From contig NZ_CH724168.1 of the NCBI RefSeq assembly GCF_000153285.1, positions 105,769 through 169,768 of the forward strand: a DNA stretch of 64,000 nt, given 5' to 3'. Position 1 is the first letter of the stretch, and every line of letters begins with the position of its first letter. The notes below the pieces were generated by a model that saw only the letters and a list, made by a program, of their open reading frames with translations, was not told where the DNA came from and ran no database searches. Source of the DNA: Synechococcus sp. WH 7805 (lineage in GTDB: Bacteria > Cyanobacteriota > Cyanobacteriia > PCC-6307 > Cyanobiaceae). Both the position numbers and the translations under genes were made by a program. Positions 54,275-61,220 of the stretch are shown here, piece by piece.

Positions 54275-55000
54275 TTATTCATTGCCTCCACCTGTGTTGT
54301 TCTCGATCACGCGGCACAACCGATTGATCTGCTCGGCTTCCGCCACCGTGTTGGCAATTCCGCTGGCCAGGCTGGGTGAACCCACCACGATCGAGAGGCA
54401 TTGCGCTCGGCTGATCGCCACTTTCAAACGGTTGGGTTCCAGCAGAAAGCTCAGCCCCCGTGGGACCTCCTCACCGCTGCTCGCCGTTAAGGAAAGAATG
54501 GCAACTGGGGCCTCCTGGCCCTGGAACTTGTCCACCGTGCCCACCCGGGCTTTGCCATTCAGCCGTTGCTGCATCCGGTTCACCTGCACGTTGTAGGGCG
54601 CCGACACCAGGATTTTGTCTGGCGTGAAAGTGCCTGCTGCGATGCCTCCAGCTTTGGCGTGTTTGTAGCTGCCCCCCAGCAGGGCATCCAACAATGCTTC
54701 GATGCGGTCGATTTCTTCGTCGCTGCAGACGCTGTTGCCGCTGTGCGCCACCGGATCGAACACCAGGCGTTGATTTGGGTATAGCTGTCCGTCCCTGCCT
54801 TGGCAGGGTTTGCCCCATGTGATGCGATTGGCGCTGTTTGCGGGGCTGGCATGCAAGCGGCCCTCATGAAAGTGATCACTCACCGCGGGCTTGCTGCCAT
54901 CAAACAGCTTGCGTGCTTCCAGCTCCTGCCACCACGCCTCGATCACTGGGCTGATGCTGAACAGCGACAGCTGGCTAGGTGTGATCAGGCGGTTGGGCAT
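54275..55000 (-). CDS. RecB-like/AAA helicase-nuclease gene with large internal deletion
   Basis: 241 residues. The first ~38 residues ([20 protein letters not shown]) match the start of TM0106-type RecB-like nuclease/AAA proteins, usually over 1000 residues. From ~40 on ([10 protein letters not shown], then [40 protein letters not shown] and [17 protein letters not shown]) it is the C-terminal helicase end of the same family. The nuclease and the ATP-binding domain between them are missing, in frame. Gap of two bases to the DUF262 gene. Confidence 0.75.
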   Translation of the reverse strand: MPNRLITPSQLSLFSISPVIEAWWQELEARKLFDGSKPAVSDHFHEGRLHASPANSANRITWGKPCQGRDGQLYPNQRLVFDPVAHSGNSVCSDEEIDRIEALLDALLGGSYKHAKAGGIAAGTFTPDKILVSAPYNVQVNRMQQRLNGKARVGTVDKFQGQEAPVAILSLTASSGEEVPRGLSFLLEPNRLKVAISRAQCLSIVVGSPSLASGIANTVAEAEQINRLCRVIENNTGGGNE

Positions 55001-55048
55001 GGCTGTTTGTTGGCTCTTTCATTCTTTTGCATTGGCACGTTTCTCACA

Positions 55049-55098
55049 TCACCCAAATGGGTGAGTACAGGGAGGCCCTGTCTCCCCTAATTGAGGGA
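55049..55098. repeat. two adjacent short palindromes
   Basis: TCACCC-AAAT-GGGTGA at 55049-55064 and the imperfect TCCCCTAA-TTGAGGGA at 55083-55098, in the 124-base gap before the DUF6998-like gene ends. Same style as those at 49431, 55794, 57961 and 59013. Confidence 0.7.
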
Positions 55099-55124
55099 TG
55101 TTTTGATGGAGTTGCCCTCGAAGC

Positions 55125-55625
55125 TCAATTCAGCGCCTTCTTTTGGTAAGCCAATGCGCTGCAGCTTGGTTGCAGCTGAAGTTCGAGTGGAATCTTTCGT
55201 GCTAACCGTTCGAGTGGGCCTCTTGACACAAACGCCACGCCACCGCTTTTTGGTGTGGGTTGCCGAATGCTCCAGGCGAGCACCATGGGGCCATTAAAGA
55301 TCACTTCGCAAGTGCCGTTGGCCTGAAGAAGGCCTGCTAACAAATAAATGTCGTCATCAGGTTGCCCATGCCCAAGCGGGATGCCAACCCCTCGGCTCGT
55401 TGTGGTTTTGATTTGTACCTTTGTGCCGTCGGCGGTGTGGGCATCGATACCCTTTCGCATCGGTGGTGTGAGTTCCAGCCCAAAGCGATCGGCGATCAGC
55501 TGTTCTCCAAGGTTTCCCAGTTGTTGCCCTGCAGGCAAAAGCCCTCTCCCGGGTAACGCGGCTTCCAGCTGATTGGAGATCTTGAATAACTCTTGGATGA
55601 GCTGGCGTACTTTGCTGTTGTTCAT
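55125..55625 (-). CDS. PD-(D/E)XK-like nuclease-type protein (DUF6998-like)
   Basis: 166 residues. After a helical start, LGNLGEQLIADRFGLELT carries a candidate active-site Glu, KGIDAHTADG an Asp and TKVQIKTTTS the Q-x-K of the PD-(D/E)XK nuclease fold. The C-terminal part is basic and hydrophobic. This combination occurs in restriction-type proteins of unknown detail. It sits next to the DUF262 cluster on the same strand, 124 bases upstream, and may be part of the same accessory unit. Confidence 0.65.
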   Translation of the reverse strand: MNNSKVRQLIQELFKISNQLEAALPGRGLLPAGQQLGNLGEQLIADRFGLELTPPMRKGIDAHTADGTKVQIKTTTSRGVGIPLGHGQPDDDIYLLAGLLQANGTCEVIFNGPMVLAWSIRQPTPKSGGVAFVSRGPLERLARKIPLELQLQPSCSALAYQKKALN

Positions 55626-55793
55626 CGGCTTTATCGGATAAAGGATTTAAGATCGAATTCACGTCGAGATACTCTTGGCGCAAAGTCGTGAGGTTATCGA
55701 GGTGGCGGAAAGCTTTTTGAGGTGTTGCGAGTCAAAACTTCGATCTGCATCCTCAACAAATCTCGCTTCTTCATTGTCCCCCGGGTGAGCATG

Positions 55794-55823
55794 ACAAACA
55801 TCCCTCAACTGAGGGATGTTTGT
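55794..55823. repeat. perfect 14-bp palindrome with 2-base spacer
   Basis: ACAAACATCCCTCA - AC - TGAGGGATGTTTGT, in the intergenic DNA between two divergent genes. The central CCCTCA-nn-TGAGGG core is shared with the palindrome at 49431-49462. Confidence 0.9.
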
Positions 55824-55887
55824 TGGCTGTTCTTCGGCAAGTCTGGAGGAGGAGTTCATCCCTCTTTCCCCAATCACGAGTGAGGCT

Positions 55888-56187
55888 ATGCGTGAGATTC
55901 CAAACCGTGAGCTCATTGCTGAGCGCATTCCGGCTGCTGATGACAATCGGCGCAGCTTGATTGGCTTCGCGCATACGTTCAATGGCTATGCGTTCTTGGG
56001 TGGTGAGGAGCCTTCAGAGCGCCTGTCTGGTGATTGGTCTGATCTGAGCCTTAGTGAGCTGCGCTGTCTGCTGTTTTGGCTGGTGCGCAGTGATCGTTGG
56101 AGCGGAGGCCTGTCCACGGATTGGCCGTCGCTGTGGAGTCTCTTGGATGTGATTCGAAGCAGGGTTGAGGCCGGCGCGTTGGAGTGA
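55888..56187 (+). CDS. DUF6508-like small protein
   Basis: 99 residues from ATG 55888 (frame open from 55816). The segment IGFAHTFNGYAFLGGEEPSE resembles DUF6508 proteins, and a Trp-rich helical end (CLLFWLVRSDRWSGG) follows. The protein is acidic and probably cytosolic. Function unknown. It converges with the HD-domain gene, 7 bases apart. Confidence 0.6.
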   Translation: MREIPNRELIAERIPAADDNRRSLIGFAHTFNGYAFLGGEEPSERLSGDWSDLSLSELRCLLFWLVRSDRWSGGLSTDWPSLWSLLDVIRSRVEAGALE

Positions 56188-56194
56188 CCCTGGG

Positions 56195-56842
56195 TCACTG
56201 CGCATGGCGCTCGGGATAGTGACTGGCCCATGCTTCGCTGCTGTGGCCTTTTGGCACGAGGGCCTGATAAGGCGGGCTTTGCAGAATTTCGTTCACCGAT
56301 TCCCCCAGGCGCTCCACTGTGCGGCTGTTTGGGAGGCGATCCACCAGCTCCTGGTGCATGCGCATCAAATACCAGGCGGAACCATCGAGGCCGGCATTGA
56401 ATTTGCTCCACATGCCTGGATCGCACCGGGCGTCCAGCACCATGTCGCCAGCGTTGTGGGCTTTGTCTGCGGCGGTCACCAGTAGTGAGGCCAGGGGTTT
56501 GTGCTCCAGTGAGGCCAGATAACGGGTTTTGCGCAGGAGCCAGGGTTCTTTCTCCCCAGGCGCTGCATCGGGCGCGGTGTCGGTGCAGTCCAGAACGATG
56601 TCTGCAACCTCTGGTCCAAAACGATCGGCGATGGAGCGGTGGCTTTGGCCGGCGTCTTCGATGGAATCGTGCAGCAGTGCCGCGATCGCCTGATCCTCAG
56701 TTCCGCCGTCTTCCCACACCAGGGCGCTGACGCTGATCAGGTGTGAGATGTAAGGAACCTGTTTGCCTTTTCGCCTCTGCTGGCGGTGCAGTTCCTCAGC
56801 CCATTGCAGGGCTTCGCCGTAGCGCTGGGTGATAGCCATCAC
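56195..56842 (-). CDS. HD-domain phosphohydrolase (SpoT/MESH-like)
   Basis: 215 residues. The metal-binding HD domain of RelA/SpoT-type hydrolases is recognisable: a first His in PYISHLISVSALVWEDGG, the paired AALLHDSIEDAG motif, and KAHNAGDMVLDARCDP. It lacks a synthetase domain, as in small alarmone hydrolases. It would degrade (p)ppGpp or a related nucleotide. It is the last gene of a compact operon and starts in a four-base overlap with the upstream SAP-domain gene. Confidence 0.8.
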   Translation of the reverse strand: MMAITQRYGEALQWAEELHRQQRRKGKQVPYISHLISVSALVWEDGGTEDQAIAALLHDSIEDAGQSHRSIADRFGPEVADIVLDCTDTAPDAAPGEKEPWLLRKTRYLASLEHKPLASLLVTAADKAHNAGDMVLDARCDPGMWSKFNAGLDGSAWYLMRMHQELVDRLPNSRTVERLGESVNEILQSPPYQALVPKGHSSEAWASHYPERHAQ

Positions 56843-57207
56843 AGCTCATCTCCGATCAGTTGCCGTACCAGCGCAATCAGCTCCTTCTTGGTGAAGTTCT
56901 CCAGCGGCCTGGGCGGTGGCACCACCCCATGGCGTTCCAGCTCCTTGGCCAGTTCGGCTTTGCGCAGCTTTGAGTAACCCGTGATGCCGTGCTCTTTGCA
57001 TAAGCGTTTGAGTGTGGCCACCGTCTGCTGCTGGAAGCTGCCATGGCCCAGCAAGGCCGCCATGCGTTCACGGCCCGTGAGTTGGGGAGCAGCTGTTGCC
57101 GGCGCCGTGGCATTGCGCAATTCCTGATCGAGCTCCCTGAGGCTGCGGGCATCCGATGCCGCAACGGCCCTGAGATTGGCGCGCAGGGCCTCAGCGATCT
57201 GTCCCAT
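56839..57207 (-). CDS. SAP/Rho-N-like small protein
   Basis: 122 residues. The middle has KRLCKEHGITGYSKLRKAEL, a helix-extended-helix resembling SAP or Rho N-terminal nucleic-acid-binding folds, followed by a second similar helix pair ENFTKKELIALVRQLIG at the end. The first 50 residues are a charged helix. It probably binds nucleic acid. It overlaps the downstream HD gene by four bases and the upstream gene by 17 bases. Confidence 0.65.
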   Translation of the reverse strand: MGQIAEALRANLRAVAASDARSLRELDQELRNATAPATAAPQLTGRERMAALLGHGSFQQQTVATLKRLCKEHGITGYSKLRKAELAKELERHGVVPPPRPLENFTKKELIALVRQLIGDEL

Positions 57208-57673
57208 CAGTGTCCTCCAGGCTGAGTTGCACGGCTTGCTGCTTCTCCACGATGGCGGCGAGCTGTTGCTTCGTCCCGGTCCAGCGGCGGATGAAACGGA
57301 TCACAGCACCCACCAGCCGTCCGATGAAGCGGCCGCCCTGGTAAGTGCTTTTTCCTTTTTGATACAGCCCGAATTCATTCACCAGGTCGTCGCCAGCGTC
57401 TTCCAGTTCGCCCACCACGTTGGTGACGATCTCCAGCATTTCGTAGGCCTCCTTGCGCACGGAGGCTTCTCGTTCAGCAATAGAGCGCAGCTTCTGCTCG
57501 AGCTGATGCATGGCTTCCTGGTTGCGCTGGGCCTGCCCGCGGTACTGCCCCCGGCTCACCATCAGACCCCGGTAGTTGTGGCGCAGATCGAGGTAAAGCG
57601 TTTCCAGTGCACTTCGCTCGAGAGTCCCCGGATCGGAGGGGAAAGTGCCTGTGGGTGGATAAAGGATCGGCAT
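57191..57673 (-). CDS. coiled-coil protein with a short amphipathic segment
   Basis: 160 residues from ATG 57673 (the frame extends to 57796). LYLDLRHNYRGLMVSRGQYR is followed by a long helix with heptads (QEAMHQLEQKLRSIAEREAS, VVGELEDAGDDLVNEFG). A basic, hydrophobic segment (GRLVGAVIRFIRRWTGTKQQ) near the C-terminus may contact membrane or DNA. No family recognised. Overlaps the SAP-like gene by 17 bases. Confidence 0.55.
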   Translation of the reverse strand: MPILYPPTGTFPSDPGTLERSALETLYLDLRHNYRGLMVSRGQYRGQAQRNQEAMHQLEQKLRSIAEREASVRKEAYEMLEIVTNVVGELEDAGDDLVNEFGLYQKGKSTYQGGRFIGRLVGAVIRFIRRWTGTKQQLAAIVEKQQAVQLSLEDTDGTDR

Positions 57674-57684
57674 TCTGTGTCTCC

Positions 57685-57903
57685 TTAATTGCCGATGTTG
57701 AAAGCACGGAAGCGGTCGACTCTCACCGCCATCCCTGCATGTTCCACATAGGTGTTGCCGTCGTTGAGCCGGAAGGGTCCTTGATCCGAAGGCCATGAGG
57801 GCGTCGACGGTTCGGCCTTGGATTCCGTCTCGGGCATGGTGAGCACGATCAGAACCGCAACGCAGGTGTCGAGAATCAGCAGCGGGTCGAAGAAGGGAAG
57901 CAT
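57685..57903 (-). CDS. small membrane protein, first gene of the four-gene operon
   Basis: 72 residues from ATG 57903. A single N-terminal membrane segment (FFDPLLILDTCVAVLIVLTM) is followed by a short soluble tail (GPFRLNDGNTYVEHAGMAVR). The much longer open frame upstream, to 58665, is antisense to the next gene and not native. 11 bases separate it from the coiled-coil gene. Confidence 0.5.
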   Translation of the reverse strand: MLPFFDPLLILDTCVAVLIVLTMPETESKAEPSTPSWPSDQGPFRLNDGNTYVEHAGMAVRVDRFRAFNIGN

Positions 57904-57960
57904 CGGAATCGGTGGATGCGTGGACTCCTCCACATCGTTGACTGAAAGGTCTTCTGGGGA

Positions 57961-57978
57961 CTCCCCCAATCGGGGGAG
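57961..57978. repeat. short palindrome upstream of the four-gene operon
   Basis: CTCCCCC - AATC - GGGGGAG, located 57 bases upstream of the first gene of the HD operon and 70 bases from the divergent gene. It may act as an operator or hairpin; same style as the other CCC/GGG palindromes. Confidence 0.75.
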
Positions 57979-58047
57979 AAGTCTCTGAAAGTTGGATGAG
58001 TGTGGACGCTGCCTCGCTGGTGAGAGGCTGAAAGTTGATCGCTCGTT

Positions 58048-58668
58048 GTGCCCGTGTCCAGCCCCGCCGATGCCGACGCCAATCTCAAGCGGGCCCTCGA
58101 GCAGCTCAATGAAAACGAAGCGGCGGTGGCCGAGGCGATCAATGAGGCCCGGGCTGAACACTCCCGCACCGAACCGCCGGTCACTGGCGCGGAGTTGCTC
58201 GAACGCATCGATGCACTGGCGGTGCAGCGATCGCTCGACAGCCAGGACGCCGCGATCCTCTGCCATTGGCCCGATGCCGCCTCCATCGGCCAGGCCTGGT
58301 TTGCGCTCAAACACCCTGGTCAGAGCGTGCCCAGCCCGATGCTGGTGCTCGATGCTTATCTGGTGGGGGCGCCGCCGTTTCTGAGCAAGGCCCAGCGTGA
58401 TCAGGTGAGCGACTGGTACCGCAGCCAGGTGTCGGCCAATCCCGAGTACACCGATGCGGTGACCGGTGCCGCCAAGGCCTTTGTGCTGATCGGTGATCTC
58501 AACGCCAGTGCCGCCGGCATGGCCTGGCAGACGATCATTCCCGATCTGCTTGCCAAGGGCCACGATCTGGAGTTCAACGTCACCAAGGAACAGGTGACGG
58601 CGGCCGCCGCCCGCTGGATCGTGGCGGTGGCCGATACGTTCACGCCGCCATCGCTCACAGGACAATGA
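58048..58668 (+). CDS. hypothetical helical protein
   Basis: 206 residues with a GTG start (58048 or 58054). Mostly helical and Ala/Asp-rich: a predicted coiled coil at the N-terminus (LKRALEQLNENEAAVAEAIN), then conserved-looking AAILCHWPDAASIGQAWFAL and FVLIGDLNASAAGMAWQTII. No family recognised. The last four bases overlap the start of the Cys-rich exported gene, implying co-translation. Confidence 0.6.
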   Translation: MPVSSPADADANLKRALEQLNENEAAVAEAINEARAEHSRTEPPVTGAELLERIDALAVQRSLDSQDAAILCHWPDAASIGQAWFALKHPGQSVPSPMLVLDAYLVGAPPFLSKAQRDQVSDWYRSQVSANPEYTDAVTGAAKAFVLIGDLNASAAGMAWQTIIPDLLAKGHDLEFNVTKEQVTAAAARWIVAVADTFTPPSLTGQ

Positions 58669-59009
58669 GGTTGTCGATGCGGAGTCCAGCCACGCTCGTT
58701 GTTGCTTTGGGGCTTGTCGCTGCGTGCCTCCCGAGCGCCCTGGCCCAGCAGCCGGTGCGTCCGTTGCCCAAGGTCGGCTCGTGTCCGATCGGGTATTACA
58801 GCTCCAGCGATTACTGCGTTCCCAGCAAGAGCGGCAACGTCAGAGGGGCGATTGAAAAAGTCGGCAATGGCTGCCCCATCGGGTTTTACGCATCGGGCAG
58901 CTACTGCCTGAGCAGCCCCAGCAACCAACGGCAGGCGATCGAGAAAACAGGCAATGGCTGTCCGATCGGTTGGTTCAGCTCCGGGCGCTATTGCGTTCAG
59001 AGCCGCTGA
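58665..59009 (+). CDS. exported protein with three Cys-repeats
   Basis: 114 residues: a signal peptide (LVVALGLVAACLPSALAQQP), then three repeats of the form G-x-CPIG-Y/F-x4-YC separated by ~25 residues (CPIGYYSSSDYCVPS, CPIGFYASGSYCLSS, CPIGWFSSGRYCVQS). Each unit probably has its own disulfide. Expected in the periplasm or extracellular. Function unknown. Translationally coupled to the preceding helical gene. Confidence 0.75.
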   Translation: MRLSMRSPATLVVALGLVAACLPSALAQQPVRPLPKVGSCPIGYYSSSDYCVPSKSGNVRGAIEKVGNGCPIGFYASGSYCLSSPSNQRQAIEKTGNGCPIGWFSSGRYCVQSR

Positions 59010-59012
59010 AGC

Positions 59013-59030
59013 ATCCCTAAACGGGGGGAT
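59013..59030. repeat. short imperfect palindrome
   Basis: ATCCCT - AAACGG - GGGGAT, three bases after the stop of the Cys-repeat gene. Weaker than the others but in the same style and position (intergenic). Confidence 0.55.
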
Positions 59031-59061
59031 TGGCTAGCAAGAGGGAGTCATCTTCAGATCC

Positions 59062-59268
59062 ATGACGCTCGGCGACCTCCTTCGCATCATCCTGGCCTTC
59101 TTTTTGCCGCCCCTGGCGGTGGCCTCCCAGGTGGGCCTCACCGGTGCGTTCTGGCTCAATCTGCTCTTCTGGTTGCTCAGCTTCGGAGGCCTGGGGCTGC
59201 CATTCATGGCCATCATGTGGCCAGTGGCTGTGATCCACGCGATCTACATCTGCGTCACCCGCAAGTGA
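59062..59268 (+). CDS. Pmp3/YqaE-family membrane protein
   Basis: 68 residues with two membrane helices. The first, IILAFFLPPLAVASQVGLTG, carries the family's FLPPLAV motif, and the second ends PFMAIMWPVAVIHAIYICVT. Pmp3/UPF0057 proteins are small hydrophobic stress proteins that affect membrane potential in other organisms. Starts 32 bases after the palindrome. Confidence 0.85.
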   Translation: MTLGDLLRIILAFFLPPLAVASQVGLTGAFWLNLLFWLLSFGGLGLPFMAIMWPVAVIHAIYICVTRK

Positions 59269-59287
59269 GGACTGGTTGCCCACGCTG

Positions 59288-59515
59288 ATGTTGCGTGCAC
59301 AAGGTCAAGAAATGGCACGGTTCCCTTCAGCAGCACCAAAAGGGCTCGATGCTGAATCAATGGGATTGATGCACTGCCCCCTCTGTGTTGGCCTGGCCGT
59401 TGTTTCGGCCGCTCGCTTCTCAGCGCATGTTGTGATGCTGTTGCAGCTCGAGCTGCTGCGCACGGATGGTTCTGAGCATCCGGCCGATCTGCTGGGAACC
59501 CTTCTGGAGCTCTGA
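59288..59515 (+). CDS. small hypothetical protein with CPLC motif
   Basis: 75 residues from ATG 59288 (frame open from 59276). LMHCPLCVGLAVVSAARFSA contains a Cys-x2-Cys pair before a hydrophobic segment; LLQLELLRTDGSEHPADLLG follows. Could bind metal or form a thiol pair. Function unknown. Overlaps nothing; the following gene starts about 10 bases after its stop. Confidence 0.45.
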   Translation: MLRAQGQEMARFPSAAPKGLDAESMGLMHCPLCVGLAVVSAARFSAHVVMLLQLELLRTDGSEHPADLLGTLLEL

Positions 59516-59525
59516 AGCGCACGTG

Positions 59526-60050
59526 GTGGAGAGGCCATGGCGATCCTTGCCGGTGTTCGATGAGAAGTCGCCCGCGTTTCTCGATGCTGTGGCCGCCTAT
59601 GGGCATGCGCTGAGCGCTCTGAGCCTGCAGCAGCGCAGGGATCTGGCCGTATTCAAGGCGGCTGAGCTCCTGAATGCGTTGATTCAGATCCGTGAGCGCA
59701 GGCAGTCACCTGATCGGTTTGGACAAACCCTCGCGAAAGCCTCCTTCCAGCGCGTGCGTCAAGTGATCCGGGATCGGCGCATCGTGTTGCAAGGAGGCGA
59801 GGTGATCGATCTGCGTGATCCTGTGCTCCGAGACCTGATCGATGAAGGCTGCCGCCTGTTTCATGCCGGACGCAAGGATGCCGAGGTGTATCAACAGGCC
59901 CTGGCCCTATCGGCGGCCCAGTGTCTGGCGCTCAACGATCAGCTCGATGAAGGGATCGCCCGCTACATCGAAGGCAGCGGATTGTCGTTTCCAGACTCCC
60001 TTCTGCAGGCGGTGCGCACCTCCTTCATCGAGGCCTATCGAACGGCCTGA
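59526..60050 (+). CDS. hypothetical helical protein
   Basis: About 174 residues from GTG 59526; GTG 59523 and 59553 are also possible. A soluble, mostly helical protein: YGHALSALSLQQRRDLAVFK, then QRVRQVIRDRRIVLQGGEVI and CRLFHAGRKDAEVYQQALAL. No catalytic motif is visible. It converges with the methyltransferase gene, two bases apart. Confidence 0.6.
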   Translation: MERPWRSLPVFDEKSPAFLDAVAAYGHALSALSLQQRRDLAVFKAAELLNALIQIRERRQSPDRFGQTLAKASFQRVRQVIRDRRIVLQGGEVIDLRDPVLRDLIDEGCRLFHAGRKDAEVYQQALALSAAQCLALNDQLDEGIARYIEGSGLSFPDSLLQAVRTSFIEAYRTA

Positions 60051-60051
60051 A

Positions 60052-60753
60052 TCAGCTCTGGGCCCGGCACAGCCAGAGGCGGATGAACAATCCCTGGTAC
60101 AGCTGCAGCGGAGAAGGCCAGCCGGCTTGCGCCAGCACCGTTGACAGCTGGCTTGGATCCATTGAGAACACCACCTTGTTGCGGCTCTCCACGATCGCTT
60201 CAACCGTTTCCGGCGGGACGCCGCGATCCAGGAGCCGTTGACGCGCCACGTTGAACACCAGGCGTTGGCTCTCGGGCTCTTCCGCTTCGCTGTAGGCGCT
60301 CAGCAGCAGAACGCCGCCATCCGCTGTGCACTGCGTTAGTTGCTGCAGCATCACGTCTTGCGCGTCGCTGCCCAGGAGGTGAAGCACGTTGTGGCACACC
60401 ACCAGATCAAAGCGGGCGCCTGCCAGCTCGCCCTCGAGGGCCTCGTTCAAGGTGTGCTGAAGCAGGCGGCAGCGCGCGCTGCCGGGGTGATCCGCAAGTG
60501 TGTGGCGGCACTGCTCCAGCATTTGAGCACTGGGCTCGAGCACGGTGAGCGCAGCATCCGCGCAGGCGTTGAGCAGAGGGGGGAGTTCATCGCCCGGGCC
60601 GGGGCCCACCACGAGCACCTGCTGGGCCTCGCTGGCTGTGCTCTGCACCGCTGCAAGTGCGATCTCGTGCAGAACCTCGTGGCCGGGAATGGAGTTCTGG
60701 ATGCTCTGGCGATAGCTGCGTCCGTAATCACCATCGAAATCAAGCGAGGGCAT
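60052..60753 (-). CDS. class I SAM-dependent methyltransferase
   Basis: 233 residues from ATG 60753 (the frame extends to 60903, antisense of no gene but of unlikely composition). The SAM-binding motif I VLVVGPGPGDELPPLLNAC is followed by an acidic loop LTVLEPSAQML, then FDLVVCHNVLHLL and a motif III GGVLLLSAYSE. The substrate is unknown. It shares a strand with the upstream ArsR gene, 64 bases away. Confidence 0.82.
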   Translation of the reverse strand: MPSLDFDGDYGRSYRQSIQNSIPGHEVLHEIALAAVQSTASEAQQVLVVGPGPGDELPPLLNACADAALTVLEPSAQMLEQCRHTLADHPGSARCRLLQHTLNEALEGELAGARFDLVVCHNVLHLLGSDAQDVMLQQLTQCTADGGVLLLSAYSEAEEPESQRLVFNVARQRLLDRGVPPETVEAIVESRNKVVFSMDPSQLSTVLAQAGWPSPLQLYQGLFIRLWLCRAQS

Positions 60754-60817
60754 CAAGGCACCGCGATGGAGCAACCCCAATGATGGACTCAATTCGAGGA
60801 GCGCACCGGCATCACCG

Positions 60818-61144
60818 TCATCCCATGCTTCGCAGCCTGGCTTCCAGGGTCTGCCGCAGCCGTTGGCTGACGAGTGCGCAGAGGTCATCCACCAGGGGGT
60901 CATCGGCGTGAAAGATCAGCCGTTGCCCCTGGCGTTCGCTGCGCACCAGCCGGGCCTGGCTCAGCTGGCTGAGCTGCCGGCTGATGTGCGACTGGGAAAA
61001 GCCGGTGCGCTCCATCAGGGTCTGCACGTCGCTGGGTGAGTCGCGCAGCTCACAGAGCAGCTGCAGCCGGGCCGGTTCACTGAGCAACCGGAAGAAGCGG
61101 CTGATTTCGGCGAGTTGTTCCGGTCCTGGCTTGGCGTCTGCCAT
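60818..61144 (-). CDS. ArsR-family repressor, BigR/SqrR-like with two cysteines
   Basis: 108 residues. The winged-helix core has FRLLSEPARLQLLCELRD, the recognition helix region FSQSHISRQLSQLSQARLVR and the wing QGQRLIFHADDP. It has exactly two cysteines, Cys31 in helix 2 and Cys89 in the last helix. That pair is the sensor in persulfide-responsive members, and metal-site residues of ArsR/SmtB are not evident. It diverges from the persulfide-dioxygenase operon, which it probably represses until polysulfides form a Cys-Cys bridge. Confidence 0.82.
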   Translation of the reverse strand: MADAKPGPEQLAEISRFFRLLSEPARLQLLCELRDSPSDVQTLMERTGFSQSHISRQLSQLSQARLVRSERQGQRLIFHADDPLVDDLCALVSQRLRQTLEARLRSMG

Positions 61145-61220
61145 GGCGGTGCGGCACCTGCATTGATTATGGCGTTATGGGTTTATGCGTGTACAGTCAT
61201 ATCTCTAGTTTCGGGGTCTG
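61145..61220. promoter_or_regulatory. divergent promoter region with three 8-bp direct repeats
   Basis: 76 bases between the repressor and the persulfide-dioxygenase operon. Three in-phase copies of TTATG at 61167, 61175 and 61183 (TTATGGCG, TTATGGGT, TTATGCGT) form an 8-base tandem array. It is a plausible operator for the repressor and/or the -10 elements; an exact promoter is not assigned. Confidence 0.5.

Noticed and set aside
57904..58665. Upstream extension of the 72-residue membrane gene
   Set aside because: Antisense of the plus-strand helical gene; the hydrophobic N-terminal segment fits a start at 57903.
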